The notes: generated from the sequence alone by a model not told the origin. Numbered from the stretch's first letter, positions 1-6,985 are shown. The stretch is DNA of 15,761 nt from SCUN01 sp046598935 (GCA_046598935.1 JBKJHW010000089.1:1-15761); one strand, 5' to 3'. Numbers and translations are program-made.

Positions 1-1
1 G

Positions 2-1591
2 GGCATCGTGCAGTCCGTGCACGCGTTCGGCGAGGACCCGGAACTGGCGTGGATGTTCACGGTGTTCATGGTCGTGCTCCTCGTCGTGAGCTTCGGCGCC
101 GTGATCTACCGGCTGCCTCTGCTCCGCGCGCGACACGAGCTCGAGTCGTATTTTTCCAAAGAAGCGGCGTTCCTCGCCAACAACTGGGTGCTGCTGTTTT
201 CGGCGTTCTTTGTGCTCTTCGCGACGATGTTTCCAACATTGAGCGAGGCCGTGCGCGGGGAACCGCTCACGGTCGGCCCGCCGTTCTTCGATAAGTGGAT
301 GAAGCCGATCGGCCTCATTCTGTTGTTCCTCACCGGTGTGGGGCCGATGCTCGCGTGGCGTAAGTCCACGTGGACGGCCGTCAAATTCAACCTGCTGTGG
401 CCCGCCATCTGGACGGCGGCGACGATCGCGTTCGTCAGCTGGCTCGGCGTTGGCTTCTGGGCGTCTGGCTTGTGCTTCGGCCTGTGCGCGTTCGTGACGG
501 CCTCCATTGGCCAGGAGTTCTGGCGCGGCGCGGGCGTGCGCAAGCAGGCGACGGGCACCGACCGGTTCACCGCGCTCGTCGGTCTCTTCTCGCGTTCACG
601 CCGGCGTTACGGCGGATACATCGTCCACATCGGCATCGTGCTCGTGTTCCTGGGTTTTGCCGGCAACGGGTCCAAGCGGGAAGAACAGATCAATCTCCAG
701 GCAGGGCAGCGCGTCGAGATCGCGCCGTACACGGTCGTCTTCGAGCAGCTGCGCGTGAGCGACGACGGGCGGAAGCAGATGGTCACGGCGCAAATGCGCG
801 CGTACCGCAACGGGAAAGATGTCGGCGGCATGTATCCGGCGCGCTGGTTCTTCCGCAACAAGGAATCGGAGCCGACGACGGAAGTGGCCATTCGCCGCAG
901 CGTGCCCGACGATCTCTACATCATCATGGCGGCCTATAAGACCGACGCGCAGGAAGCGACGTTCAAGATCTACGTCAACCCGCTCGTCAACTGGATCTGG
1001 TTGGGGATGGGGATTTTGATCCTCGGCACGGGCATCGCGCTGATTCCTGAGCGCGCACTCGCGTTTGCGACGAAGACCGTGCCGGCCGGCGCCGTGCCGA
1101 CGGCGATCCTGTTCGCGGCGCTCTTCGGCGCGCCGGCGCACGTTCACGCGCAGCACGTCGAGCGCCCGGAAACCGTCGTCCTCGTGCCGAAGACGCCGCT
1201 CGAGAGGGAGCTGCAGGGCCAGATCATCTGCATGTGCGGCACGTGCGGCCGCCGGAGAATCGGCGAATGCACGTGTCCCGATGCGGAACGCATGCGCGGC
1301 GAGTTGGCTGTGCTGATGGAAGCGGGGAAGACGCGGGAGGAAGTGATCAATCACTTCGTCAAGCAATACGGCAGCCAGGAAGTGCTCGCGTCGCCAATCG
1401 ACAAGGGTTTCAACCGGCTGGTGTGGGCGCTTCCGTACGCGGTGGGCGCCGCCGGCGTGCTGATGGTCGTCGGCCTCGCTGTCGCGTGGTCGCGCCGCCG
1501 CAACGCAAATGTGCCGGCCGCCGAGACGACGGCGCCGATGAATGCCGAGATGTCGGCGCGAGTGGACGATGAGCTCCGAGACCTCGACTAA
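2..1591 (+). CDS. ccmF: CcmF-CcmH fusion, cytochrome c heme lyase (5' end outside window)
   Basis: Partial at the left edge: the frame is open from base 2 and starts inside CcmF at the conserved SVHAFG segment. The CcmF part (to about base 1075) has several membrane spans, the heme-pocket motif RRRYGGYIVHIG near 598-640, a periplasmic domain, and a last span beginning PLVNWIWLG. CcmF joins heme from CcmE to apocytochrome thiols at the periplasmic membrane face. The reading frame then runs without a stop through a hydrophobic signal-like stretch ending AHVHAQ (about 1090-1152) into a CcmH-type domain. Its cysteine motif IICMCGTC starts near 1223, two more cysteines follow (GECTCPD), then a helical segment and a C-terminal span. 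CcmH normally reduces or holds apocytochrome cysteines; its usual motif is LRCxxC, so the spacing here is a variant. The upstream WWD domain of CcmF is not in the window. The family is certain; the fusion is read directly from the frame. Confidence 0.93.
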   Translation, partial: GIVQSVHAFGEDPELAWMFTVFMVVLLVVSFGAVIYRLPLLRARHELESYFSKEAAFLANNWVLLFSAFFVLFATMFPTLSEAVRGEPLTVGPPFFDKWMKPIGLILLFLTGVGPMLAWRKSTWTAVKFNLLWPAIWTAATIAFVSWLGVGFWASGLCFGLCAFVTASIGQEFWRGAGVRKQATGTDRFTALVGLFSRSRRRYGGYIVHIGIVLVFLGFAGNGSKREEQINLQAGQRVEIAPYTVVFEQLRVSDDGRKQMVTAQMRAYRNGKDVGGMYPARWFFRNKESEPTTEVAIRRSVPDDLYIIMAAYKTDAQEATFKIYVNPLVNWIWLGMGILILGTGIALIPERALAFATKTVPAGAVPTAILFAALFGAPAHVHAQHVERPETVVLVPKTPLERELQGQIICMCGTCGRRRIGECTCPDAERMRGELAVLMEAGKTREEVINHFVKQYGSQEVLASPIDKGFNRLVWALPYAVGAAGVLMVVGLAVAWSRRRNANVPAAETTAPMNAEMSARVDDELRDLD

Positions 1592-2090
1592 GCCCGGCCA
1601 GATCTTCGTCCTGCTGTCGATGGCGGCAGCGACAGCCGCCGTGATGCTGACGAACCACACGCACCCTGCGGCGCTGCTTGTCATGAGCGGCGGCATCCTC
1701 GCGTGCGGACTCGCCGCGTATTTCTTTCACACGGCGCTCTACTCGCTGGTCGGGCCGAAGCGCGCGCCGGCGGCGGTTACGGGTCAGCGGCGCGAGACAC
1801 TCGCGGCCGACAAGAACCGGATTCTCCACACGATCAAGGAAATCGAATTCGATCATCGGATGGGGAAGATCAACGCCAAGGATTACGAGGCGCTGTCGGC
1901 GCCGCTGCGGCGCAAAGCCGCGATGCTGATCGAAGAGCTGGATCGAATTGACTCAGTGCCAGAGCAGGGGCCGCCTCCTTCGCTTGCTGCGCAAGCTTCG
2001 GACGGCGCGTCCGCCGGCATTTGCGCGGCTTGCAATATCGCAAATGATGCGGACGCGAAGTTCTGCAAGTCCTGCGGAGCGAAGTTGTGA
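1569..2090 (+). CDS. Membrane zinc-ribbon protein, CcmI-like, of the cytochrome c maturation operon
   Basis: 173 residues from the ATG at 1569, which overlaps the end of ccmF-ccmH by 23 bases. An upstream in-frame ATG at 1542 is possible but lies deeper in the previous gene. Two hydrophobic spans (about residues 11-28 and 33-53) are followed by a charged helical segment around residues 75-127 containing IKEIEFDHRMGKINAKDYE. This type of segment is seen in CcmI-like proteins encoded beside ccm genes. After a Pro/Ala-rich linker comes a zinc ribbon: Cys152, Cys155, Cys166 and Cys169, in the pattern CxxC-x10-CxxC. The soluble part should face the cytoplasm, because zinc ribbons of this type are cytoplasmic. 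The role is inferred from position: assembly or scaffolding of the heme ligation complex. No enzymatic motif is visible. Confidence 0.8.
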   Translation: MSSETSTKPGQIFVLLSMAAATAAVMLTNHTHPAALLVMSGGILACGLAAYFFHTALYSLVGPKRAPAAVTGQRRETLAADKNRILHTIKEIEFDHRMGKINAKDYEALSAPLRRKAAMLIEELDRIDSVPEQGPPPSLAAQASDGASAGICAACNIANDADAKFCKSCGAKL

Positions 2091-3100
2091 AGCGCGCGAT
2101 TGGCGCGATCGCGCTCGGCCTTGCCGTAGTTGTCGCGAGCCTTGGCGTGTCGGCGCAGATCAACATGCCGAATCCGAAAGAAATTTCCGGCGTGCCGCTG
2201 CCCGCGGCCGATCTTCCGGCCGGCTCGGTATCCGTGCGCGTCATCCGCGGCGGGTTCGACAAGAACGTCGCGGATCAGCCGGTGGTCTTCACCGTCGACG
2301 GCCAAAAGCGCAACGCGAAGACCGGCGCGGACGGCCGTACGACGATCGACACGCTCAAGACCGGAGCCGTCGTCACTGTGTCGACGATCATCGATGGGGC
2401 GACACTGACGTCACAGCCGGCGACGGTTGGAGCATCGGGCATCCGATTCGTGCTGGTCGCGGTCGATCCGGACGCCTCGGCGCGCGAGGCGGAAGACACG
2501 CGGCTCGCGGCCGGACCCGCGGTACCCGGCACCGTGGTTTTCGGCCCGAATTCGCGCGTGGTCATCGAGCCCGGCGACGAGCTGGTGACGGTCTTTTACG
2601 TCCTCGAGGTCGTCAACTCCGCGCGCACGCCCGTTGATATCGGCGGGCCGCTGATCCTGCATCTGCCGACAGGCGCGCGCAGCGCCGGGATCATGGAAGG
2701 GTCATCGCCGCAGGCGAAGCTCAACGGGCCCAAGTTGACGGTGATGGGGCCGTTCGCGCCGGGGACGACAGCGGTCCAGATGGGCTACGAGCTGCCGACC
2801 GGTTCCGACTCCAAGGTCATCGTTCAGAAGTGGCCCGTGCTGATGCCGCAGAGCTCGATCGTGCTGCGGCGCACGGGCAAAGAGGAGCTGGTCTCGGCGC
2901 AGGTCTCCGAGAAAACTGAAACCACGAGCAACGGACAGCGCGTGATCTTCGGCCGCGTCGCCCCAGTGCCGGCGAACGGCGCGCTGACAGTTGAAGTCAC
3001 AGGCCTCGCGCATCATTCACGGGTGCCGCGCAATATCGCGCTGACGCTCGCGATCGGCCTCCTGGCGTTCGGCGTTTTCGAAGGCTTCCGGCGCAGATGA
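2087..3100 (+). CDS. Secreted, C-terminally anchored protein of unknown function in the ccm operon
   Basis: 337 residues, starting at a GTG that overlaps the previous TGA (GTGA). A signal peptide covers about residues 1-23 and ends GVSAQ. A beta-rich domain follows (about 45-125), with the look of a carboxypeptidase-regulatory or Big-like fold (GSVSVRVIRG, then TGADGRTTIDTLKTG). A second beta-rich region (about 150-310) resembles a COG-type surface domain. One membrane span at about 317-332 and a short Arg-rich tail anchor it with most of the protein in the periplasm. No cysteine pair or heme-binding CxxCH is seen. It sits between CcmF/H/CcmI-like and CcmA and ends ATGA, so it is very likely co-translated with them. 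I do not recognise a named family. A part in periplasmic handling of apocytochrome or heme is inferred from position only. Confidence 0.85.
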   Translation: MKRAIGAIALGLAVVVASLGVSAQINMPNPKEISGVPLPAADLPAGSVSVRVIRGGFDKNVADQPVVFTVDGQKRNAKTGADGRTTIDTLKTGAVVTVSTIIDGATLTSQPATVGASGIRFVLVAVDPDASAREAEDTRLAAGPAVPGTVVFGPNSRVVIEPGDELVTVFYVLEVVNSARTPVDIGGPLILHLPTGARSAGIMEGSSPQAKLNGPKLTVMGPFAPGTTAVQMGYELPTGSDSKVIVQKWPVLMPQSSIVLRRTGKEELVSAQVSEKTETTSNGQRVIFGRVAPVPANGALTVEVTGLAHHSRVPRNIALTLAIGLLAFGVFEGFRRR

Positions 3101-3108
3101 CACGGCCT

Positions 3109-3136
3109 GCCCTCCGGAGCCTAGGCGAAGGAAGGC
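3109..3136 (+). repeat. Imperfect palindrome at the 5' end of ccmA
   Basis: 28 bases with outer arms GCCCTCC and GGAAGGC (6 of 7 pair) around a perfect central palindrome GCCTAGGC. The 14-base half-arms match at 10 of 14 positions. Read in the ccmA frame it encodes ALRSLGEGR, which has no counterpart in the CcmA fold. It supplies the purine-rich AAGGAAGG just before the GTG at 3139. This resembles a short interspersed palindromic element; its copy number cannot be told from one window. Confidence 0.45.
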
Positions 3137-3138
3137 GC

Positions 3139-3864
3139 GTGGATTTCGAACGCGTTGAGACCGAGAGTGTCTCGCGACAGTTCGGCCGGCGCCGCGCCCT
3201 GTCGAAAGTCACGGTCAAGGCGTCGGCCGGCGACGTCCTGGTTCTGCTCGGGCCCAACGGCGCAGGCAAGTCCACGCTTCTCAACATTCTTTCGTCGCTC
3301 ATGCGGCCGACCAGCGGCACCGTGAAGTACGGCCGCGTGACAGCCGCGGAGGCCGGGGATGCCGTGCGGTCGAACATCGGATACCTCGGTCACGATCTGC
3401 TTCTTTACAGCGATCTCTCGGCGCGCGAGAACCTCGAGTTCGCGGCCAAACTTTACGGACTTCAGGACGCCGGCGCGCGAATCGATCGCGCGCTCGAACT
3501 CGCCCGGCTTGCGGATCGCGCGAGCGACCGCGTGGGCGAGTTCTCGCGCGGCATGCGCCAGCGGCTGGCGATCGAGCGGGCTCTGCTGCATGAGCCGAAG
3601 CTGCTTTTGCTCGACGAACCGTTCACCGGCCTGGACGAGGCGTCTGCCGGACTCTTGTCAACGCGGCTGCGCCGCATTGCGGCGGCCGGCGCCATCGTCT
3701 GGACGGCCGTTCACGATTTCGACCGTGCGGCGGAAGTCGCGACGCGCACGATGGTGCTCGATCGCGGACGGATGGTCGAGATTGCGGCGGGCGACAAGCC
3801 GCTGGTCGTCCGGTATCGCGCGGCCCTGGCGCGAGCGGCGAGCGAAGCGGGGCAGCCGTCGTGA
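3139..3864 (+). CDS. ccmA: Heme exporter ATP-binding protein CcmA
   Basis: ABC-transporter ATPase of the CcmAB complex, which powers release of holo-CcmE from CcmC at the inner membrane. From the GTG at 3139 it has 241 residues: Walker A GPNGAGKST at 38-46, signature FSRGMRQR at 135-142, Walker B LLLLDEP with Asp159 and Glu160, and switch His192. I prefer GTG 3139 because the purine-rich AAGGAAGG (3128-3135) precedes it and the family usually begins just before the VSRQFG strand. The alternative ATG at 3097 overlaps the previous TGA (ATGA) and would add 14 residues encoded largely by a palindrome. The SRGM signature is typical of CcmA. The gene ends in GTGA overlap with ccmB, which fixes the assignment. 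Confidence 0.93.
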   Translation: MDFERVETESVSRQFGRRRALSKVTVKASAGDVLVLLGPNGAGKSTLLNILSSLMRPTSGTVKYGRVTAAEAGDAVRSNIGYLGHDLLLYSDLSARENLEFAAKLYGLQDAGARIDRALELARLADRASDRVGEFSRGMRQRLAIERALLHEPKLLLLDEPFTGLDEASAGLLSTRLRRIAAAGAIVWTAVHDFDRAAEVATRTMVLDRGRMVEIAAGDKPLVVRYRAALARAASEAGQPS

Positions 3865-4547
3865 GCGCGCTGCGATCCGCGTGGCACATCGCGCAGAAAG
3901 ACCTGCGGGTTGAGTCGCGCAGCCGGGAGCTGGTGTTCACAACGCTGTTTTTCGCGCTGACGTCCGTCCTCGTCTTCGCATTCAGCTTTGTGCAACCGGA
4001 CAACGCCGTGCCGGCCGGCGCCGCGTCCGGCATCCTGTGGGTTACGCTGGCATTTTCAGGAACCATCGCGCTGACGCGAACGTTCGAGCGCGAGCGTGAG
4101 CACGACACGCTGCGCGGGCTGCTGTTGTCGCCGGTGCCGCGAACGGCGATCTATCTCGGCAAGTTGTTCGGCGTCGTGCTGCTGCTGCTGGCAATCCAGG
4201 CATTGATCGTGCCGTTGACGGGGCTGTTCTTTCAGGCGCCGATCGGCCGGTCGCCGCTCTTTCTTCTGGCGATCCTCGTGACCGGTGCGTTGGGGTTCGC
4301 TGCGGTCGGCACGTTGTTCGCTGCCGTGCTCGTGCGCACGCGGTCACGCGACGTGCTGCTGCCGCTTGTGTTGTTTCCGATCGTCGTGCCAGTGATCATC
4401 GCGGGCGTCCGCGGCACGAACGCGCTGTTTCTGCCGGAGCCGGACTTCGCCATGGCCCGCGTCTGGCTGGCGATGCTGATATCCTTTGACGCGGTGTTTG
4501 TCTCTCTCGCGCTCTGGACGTGTGGACCGTTACTCAGTGAATCCTAA
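3861..4547 (+). CDS. ccmB: Heme exporter membrane protein CcmB
   Basis: 228 residues, starting at a GTG that overlaps the ccmA stop by four bases. It has about six hydrophobic spans and the family patterns KDLRVESRSRE near the N terminus, SGTIALTRTFERE around residue 65-80, and LLLSPVPR soon after. CcmB is the membrane partner of CcmA and recruits CcmC and CcmE. The length matches the usual 215-230 residues of the family. The end overlaps the start region of ccmC, so the operon order A-B-C is the classical one. Confidence 0.93.
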   Translation: MSALRSAWHIAQKDLRVESRSRELVFTTLFFALTSVLVFAFSFVQPDNAVPAGAASGILWVTLAFSGTIALTRTFEREREHDTLRGLLLSPVPRTAIYLGKLFGVVLLLLAIQALIVPLTGLFFQAPIGRSPLFLLAILVTGALGFAAVGTLFAAVLVRTRSRDVLLPLVLFPIVVPVIIAGVRGTNALFLPEPDFAMARVWLAMLISFDAVFVSLALWTCGPLLSES

Positions 4548-5199
4548 GTCGATCCCTCTGCTCCTCATCGTCGCCGCCGCGATGCTCGCCGCGTCGCCGT
4601 TTCTGGTCGACGCCGCGCCGCCGGAAGCGACCATGGGATTGGTCCAGAAGATCTTCTACGTGCATCTGCCATGCGCGCTGCTGTTTCTGATCGCCGCGCT
4701 CATCTGCGGCGGCTCGAGCGCGGTGTTTCTCCTGGGCGGGCGGAAGCCCGGCGCCGATCGGGCGGCAATAGCGGCAGCGGAGCTCGCCATTATTTTCGGA
4801 CTTCTCACCATAGTCACCGGCCCGCTCTGGGGCCGCAAGGCGTGGGGCGTGTGGTGGGCCTGGGAGCCGCGCCTGACATCGACGCTGGTCATGTGGTTGC
4901 TCTTCGGCGCTTACGCTCTCGTTCGCCGATTCGGCGGACCGGGCTCGGAGGTGTTGTCCGCCGGCGTCGGTATGTTCGGCATGGCGCTCGTGCCGTTTGT
5001 CTACTGGTCGGTGAATTTCTGGCGCACGCTGCATCCCAAGACGACGGTGCTCCCGACGTTGCCTGCATCGATGGGCTTTCCGCTCTGGTGGTCGTTCTTT
5101 GCGTTTCTGTTCCTGTTCATGGCGCTGATGGCGTTGCGGATGCGCGTCGAGCGGCTGCGCGCCGCGGTCGACGACGCGTTTGCGGATGCGGAAGGTTGA
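4537..5199 (+). CDS. ccmC: Heme-handling protein CcmC
   Basis: 220 residues from the GTG at 4537, with GGA ten bases upstream, overlapping ccmB by 11 bases. In-frame GTG 4522 and ATG 4486 are alternatives that lie further inside ccmB. CcmC presents heme to CcmE. It has six hydrophobic spans, the tryptophan-rich heme loop WGVWWAWEPRLTS at about 103-115, and two histidines expected as axial ligands: His43 in YVHLP and His166 in TLHPKT. The usual text of the loop is WGTWWxWDxRLTS. Here Asp is Glu followed by Pro, a variant discussed in the findings. The length is slightly below that of the E. coli protein. Confidence 0.93.
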   Translation: MNPKSIPLLLIVAAAMLAASPFLVDAAPPEATMGLVQKIFYVHLPCALLFLIAALICGGSSAVFLLGGRKPGADRAAIAAAELAIIFGLLTIVTGPLWGRKAWGVWWAWEPRLTSTLVMWLLFGAYALVRRFGGPGSEVLSAGVGMFGMALVPFVYWSVNFWRTLHPKTTVLPTLPASMGFPLWWSFFAFLFLFMALMALRMRVERLRAAVDDAFADAEG

Positions 5200-5456
5200 T
5201 GATGATCAAGCGAGTAGCGATCACGTGCGGACTTCTGGCCCTGTCGTGGGGGGTGACGGCGCAGCAGCAGACGCCAGACGGCTTCAAGGCGTTCGATGAG
5301 AACGCGCCGCGCGAGACCCTGCCCGCCGCGCCGCTGGTGTTTGCCGCCTACGCGCTCGCGTGGGTGGTTCTGGCCTTCTACACCTTCACGCTGTTCCGGA
5401 AAGTGACCAGGCTGGAAACGGACATCGCCGAGCTCCGCCGCGCCGGCAGGCGCTGA
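5199..5456 (+). CDS. ccmD: CcmD-family small membrane protein
   Basis: 85 residues starting at ATG 5199, whose A is the last base of the ccmC stop (ATG 5202 is the next codon and an equal choice). An N-terminal hydrophobic stretch ending VTAQQQ looks like a signal peptide. After a short acidic linker comes one span (about residues 45-66, LVFAAYALAWVVLAFYTF), then a basic, coiled-coil-like tail RKVTRLETDIAELRRAGRR. This is the layout of CcmD-family proteins, which hold CcmC and CcmE together with CcmAB. Position straight after ccmC supports it. The signal-like N terminus makes it longer than the classical CcmD of about 60-70 residues. Confidence 0.82.
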   Translation: MMIKRVAITCGLLALSWGVTAQQQTPDGFKAFDENAPRETLPAAPLVFAAYALAWVVLAFYTFTLFRKVTRLETDIAELRRAGRR

Positions 5457-5644
5457 TGGACATCGGCCTCCCGTCAGCAGCGCACTTCATCTTCATTCCG
5501 TCAGTGCTGATCGTGGGCGTCGTGATCGGCTGGATCCTCGGCGGCCGCGCCGCCAAAGACGCCTATGCGGCCGAACTCAAGCGCAGAGAAGAGCGCGTAA
5601 GAAAAACGACATCGGGTGTCGTTTCCGAAGACGCCCGGCGATAG
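5456..5644 (+). CDS. Small single-span membrane protein at the end of the ccm operon
   Basis: 62 residues. ATG 5456 shares its A with the previous TGA, so coupling is likely. One hydrophobic span at about residues 10-30 (FIFIPSVLIVGVVIGWILGG) is followed by a charged helix AAKDAYAAELKRREE. From Arg47 on, the tail RVRKTTSGVVSEDARR is encoded by one arm of an inverted repeat and its spacer, so it is probably not ancestral sequence. I do not recognise a named family. Position suggests an accessory of the cytochrome c maturation complex. Confidence 0.72.
   Translation: MDIGLPSAAHFIFIPSVLIVGVVIGWILGGRAAKDAYAAELKRREERVRKTTSGVVSEDARR
5599..5624 (-). terminator. Probable intrinsic terminator of the aroA-aroK-phosphoesterase operon
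   Basis: Mirror copy of the hairpin in the left arm: stem 5617-5624 with 5604-5611, followed on the - strand by TTTTTCTT. It lies about 50 bases beyond the phosphoesterase stop (5677-5679) and inside the coding end of the opposing small gene. Confidence 0.55.
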
Positions 5645-5652
5645 ATACCCGG

Positions 5653-5678
5653 AAACGACACCCGATGTCGTTTTTCTT
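5653..5678 (+). terminator. Probable intrinsic terminator of the ccm operon
   Basis: Eight-base-pair stem 5653-5660 with 5666-5673 and loop CCCGA, running into TTTTTCTT on the + strand. It lies nine bases past the TAG at 5642-5644. The stem is only moderately GC-rich, so strength is uncertain. Confidence 0.6.
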
Positions 5679-6456
5679 ACGCGCCGCGGTCGAGGCGCGT
5701 CGCCAGACGCTCGGGCAATCCCGCGGCCCGGATGCGCTCCTGGGCGGTCTTGATGTCGTATTCCACCCGCCGAAATTCGATCATGTTCCTGCTCGAATCG
5801 ACGATGCCGTAGGCGGCGCGGGGATCGCCGTCGCGCGGCTGGCCGACGGCGCCGACGTTGACGAGCATCGGGCGCGCGCGGTCCCACTCGAGTACCTGCA
5901 CGTCAAGCGAGTCGGGCGAGAGATCCGGCAATAGCACTTCGATGCGGCGGCTAGTCGCCGCGAACGCGGCCGGCACGTGGGTGTGACCGAAGAGCGTGAG
6001 CGCAATCGGGCCGCCCATCGCTTGACTCGCGAGGCCACTCGCGAGCGCCCGGGACGCATCGCGCGCGTCGAAAATGTAGTGATCTTCATCGAACGGCGCG
6101 CCGTGGCAGATGCAGAGCTCCGGTGTGACGTCGAGCGGCCCCGCCGGCAGCGCGCGCAGCTTCTCCAACGACTCCTGTGTCAACACGCTCGTGGTCCACT
6201 CAATGGCCTGTCGAGCCTGATCGTGAAAGTTGTGAGCCGGTTCCAGGCCGGACGCGACTTTGTCGTGATTGCCGCGGATGACGGTCAGCGGGCTGAGGCG
6301 GAGGATTCTGTCGACGACCTCTTCAGGGTCGGCGCCGTAGCCCACCAGGTCGCCGAGACAGAGCACATGGTCGAATCGCGCGCCGCGGGCATCGTCGAGG
6401 ACAGCCTCCAACGCCTGGAGGTTGCCGTGGATGTCGCTGATCACAAGGTAGCGCAT
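5677..6456 (-). CDS. Calcineurin-like metallophosphoesterase (YfcE/ApaH-like)
   Basis: 259 residues from the ATG at 6456, preceded by AGGA; the open frame extends upstream but only through aroK. The two-metal phosphoesterase motifs are complete: SDIHGN (Asp8, His10), GDLVGYG (Asp36), GNHD (Asn63, His64), CHGAP (His118) and GHTH (157-160). It should hydrolyse a phosphomonoester or phosphodiester in the cytoplasm, as there is no signal peptide. The layout matches bacterial YfcE/MJ0936-type and diadenosine-tetraphosphatase-like proteins; the substrate cannot be assigned. It lies 19 bases after aroK, so it is likely cotranscribed with the shikimate genes. The TAA stop is inside the right arm of the inverted repeat. 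Confidence 0.9.
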   Translation of the reverse strand: MRYLVISDIHGNLQALEAVLDDARGARFDHVLCLGDLVGYGADPEEVVDRILRLSPLTVIRGNHDKVASGLEPAHNFHDQARQAIEWTTSVLTQESLEKLRALPAGPLDVTPELCICHGAPFDEDHYIFDARDASRALASGLASQAMGGPIALTLFGHTHVPAAFAATSRRIEVLLPDLSPDSLDVQVLEWDRARPMLVNVGAVGQPRDGDPRAAYGIVDSSRNMIEFRRVEYDIKTAQERIRAAGLPERLATRLDRGA

Positions 6457-6475
6457 TGTCCTGTATGGCGGCCGC

Positions 6476-6985
6476 TCAGCCCGGGTAGACGGCCAGCGTG
6501 TCGAGAATCCGGTCGGCCACCGCGCTCGGCGACATCTTCGACGCGGTGACGCGGATGTGCGCGAGCCGATACGTGTCCACGCGCGCCTGATAGAGCCGCT
6601 CGAGGGCCGCGCGATCCGCGGCCAACGGCCGGCGGCCATCGAGCGGGATGCGCGGGATCAGCTCCGTCAGCGGCACGTCGATCCACACGGCCGTGCCGTC
6701 CATCAAAATCGCGCTCCGGTTGTCCGGCTCGGCAAATGTTCCGCCGCCCGTGGCCACCACCAGATGTCTTATCGGCAGCAGCAATTTGAGGATATCCCGT
6801 TCGACACTCCGGAAATGCGGCTCGCCGCGTTTGGCGAAAATATCCGCGATTCGCTGACGTTCCTGCGCTTCGATGAGATCGTCGACGTCCTCGTGCCGCC
6901 AGCCGAGCCGCTGCGCAAGATGCCGCGCAACCGTCGATTTGCCCGACGCCATGAAGCCGACGAGGTAGATCTTGTCTGTGGTCAC
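6476..6985 (-). CDS. aroK: Shikimate kinase
   Basis: 169 residues, the usual size. It phosphorylates shikimate with ATP at the 3-hydroxyl. Visible motifs are P-loop GFMASGKST (10-18), DVDD (33-36) for Mg/shikimate, Arg59 in the PHFRSVE segment, the GGG turn (80-82) for shikimate, and the LID arginines in GRRPL (117-121). It starts at a GTG (6985) that overlaps the aroA stop by four bases (GTGA). Shikimate kinase and EPSP synthase are consecutive steps of the pathway, so the gene order is functionally coherent. Confidence 0.95.
   Translation of the reverse strand: MTTDKIYLVGFMASGKSTVARHLAQRLGWRHEDVDDLIEAQERQRIADIFAKRGEPHFRSVERDILKLLLPIRHLVVATGGGTFAEPDNRSAILMDGTAVWIDVPLTELIPRIPLDGRRPLAADRAALERLYQARVDTYRLAHIRVTASKMSPSAVADRILDTLAVYPG

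Larger units (their letters stand above)
5593..5684. repeat. 35-bp perfect inverted repeat (REP/BIME-like pair) between convergent operons
   Basis: Left arm 5593-5627 and right arm 5650-5684 are perfect reverse complements over 35 bases, with a 22-base spacer. Each arm holds its own small hairpin, AAACGACA/TGTCGTTT with a five-base loop, so the element is a nested palindrome pair like a BIME. The left arm encodes the last residues of the small membrane protein, the spacer holds its TAG, and the right arm supplies the TAA of the opposing phosphoesterase gene. Confidence 0.85.

Noticed and set aside
596..1696. 366-residue open frame on the - strand opposite ccmF-ccmH
   Set aside because: Arg/His/Asp-rich composition without motifs, antisense to a clearly conserved gene; a GC-driven shadow frame.
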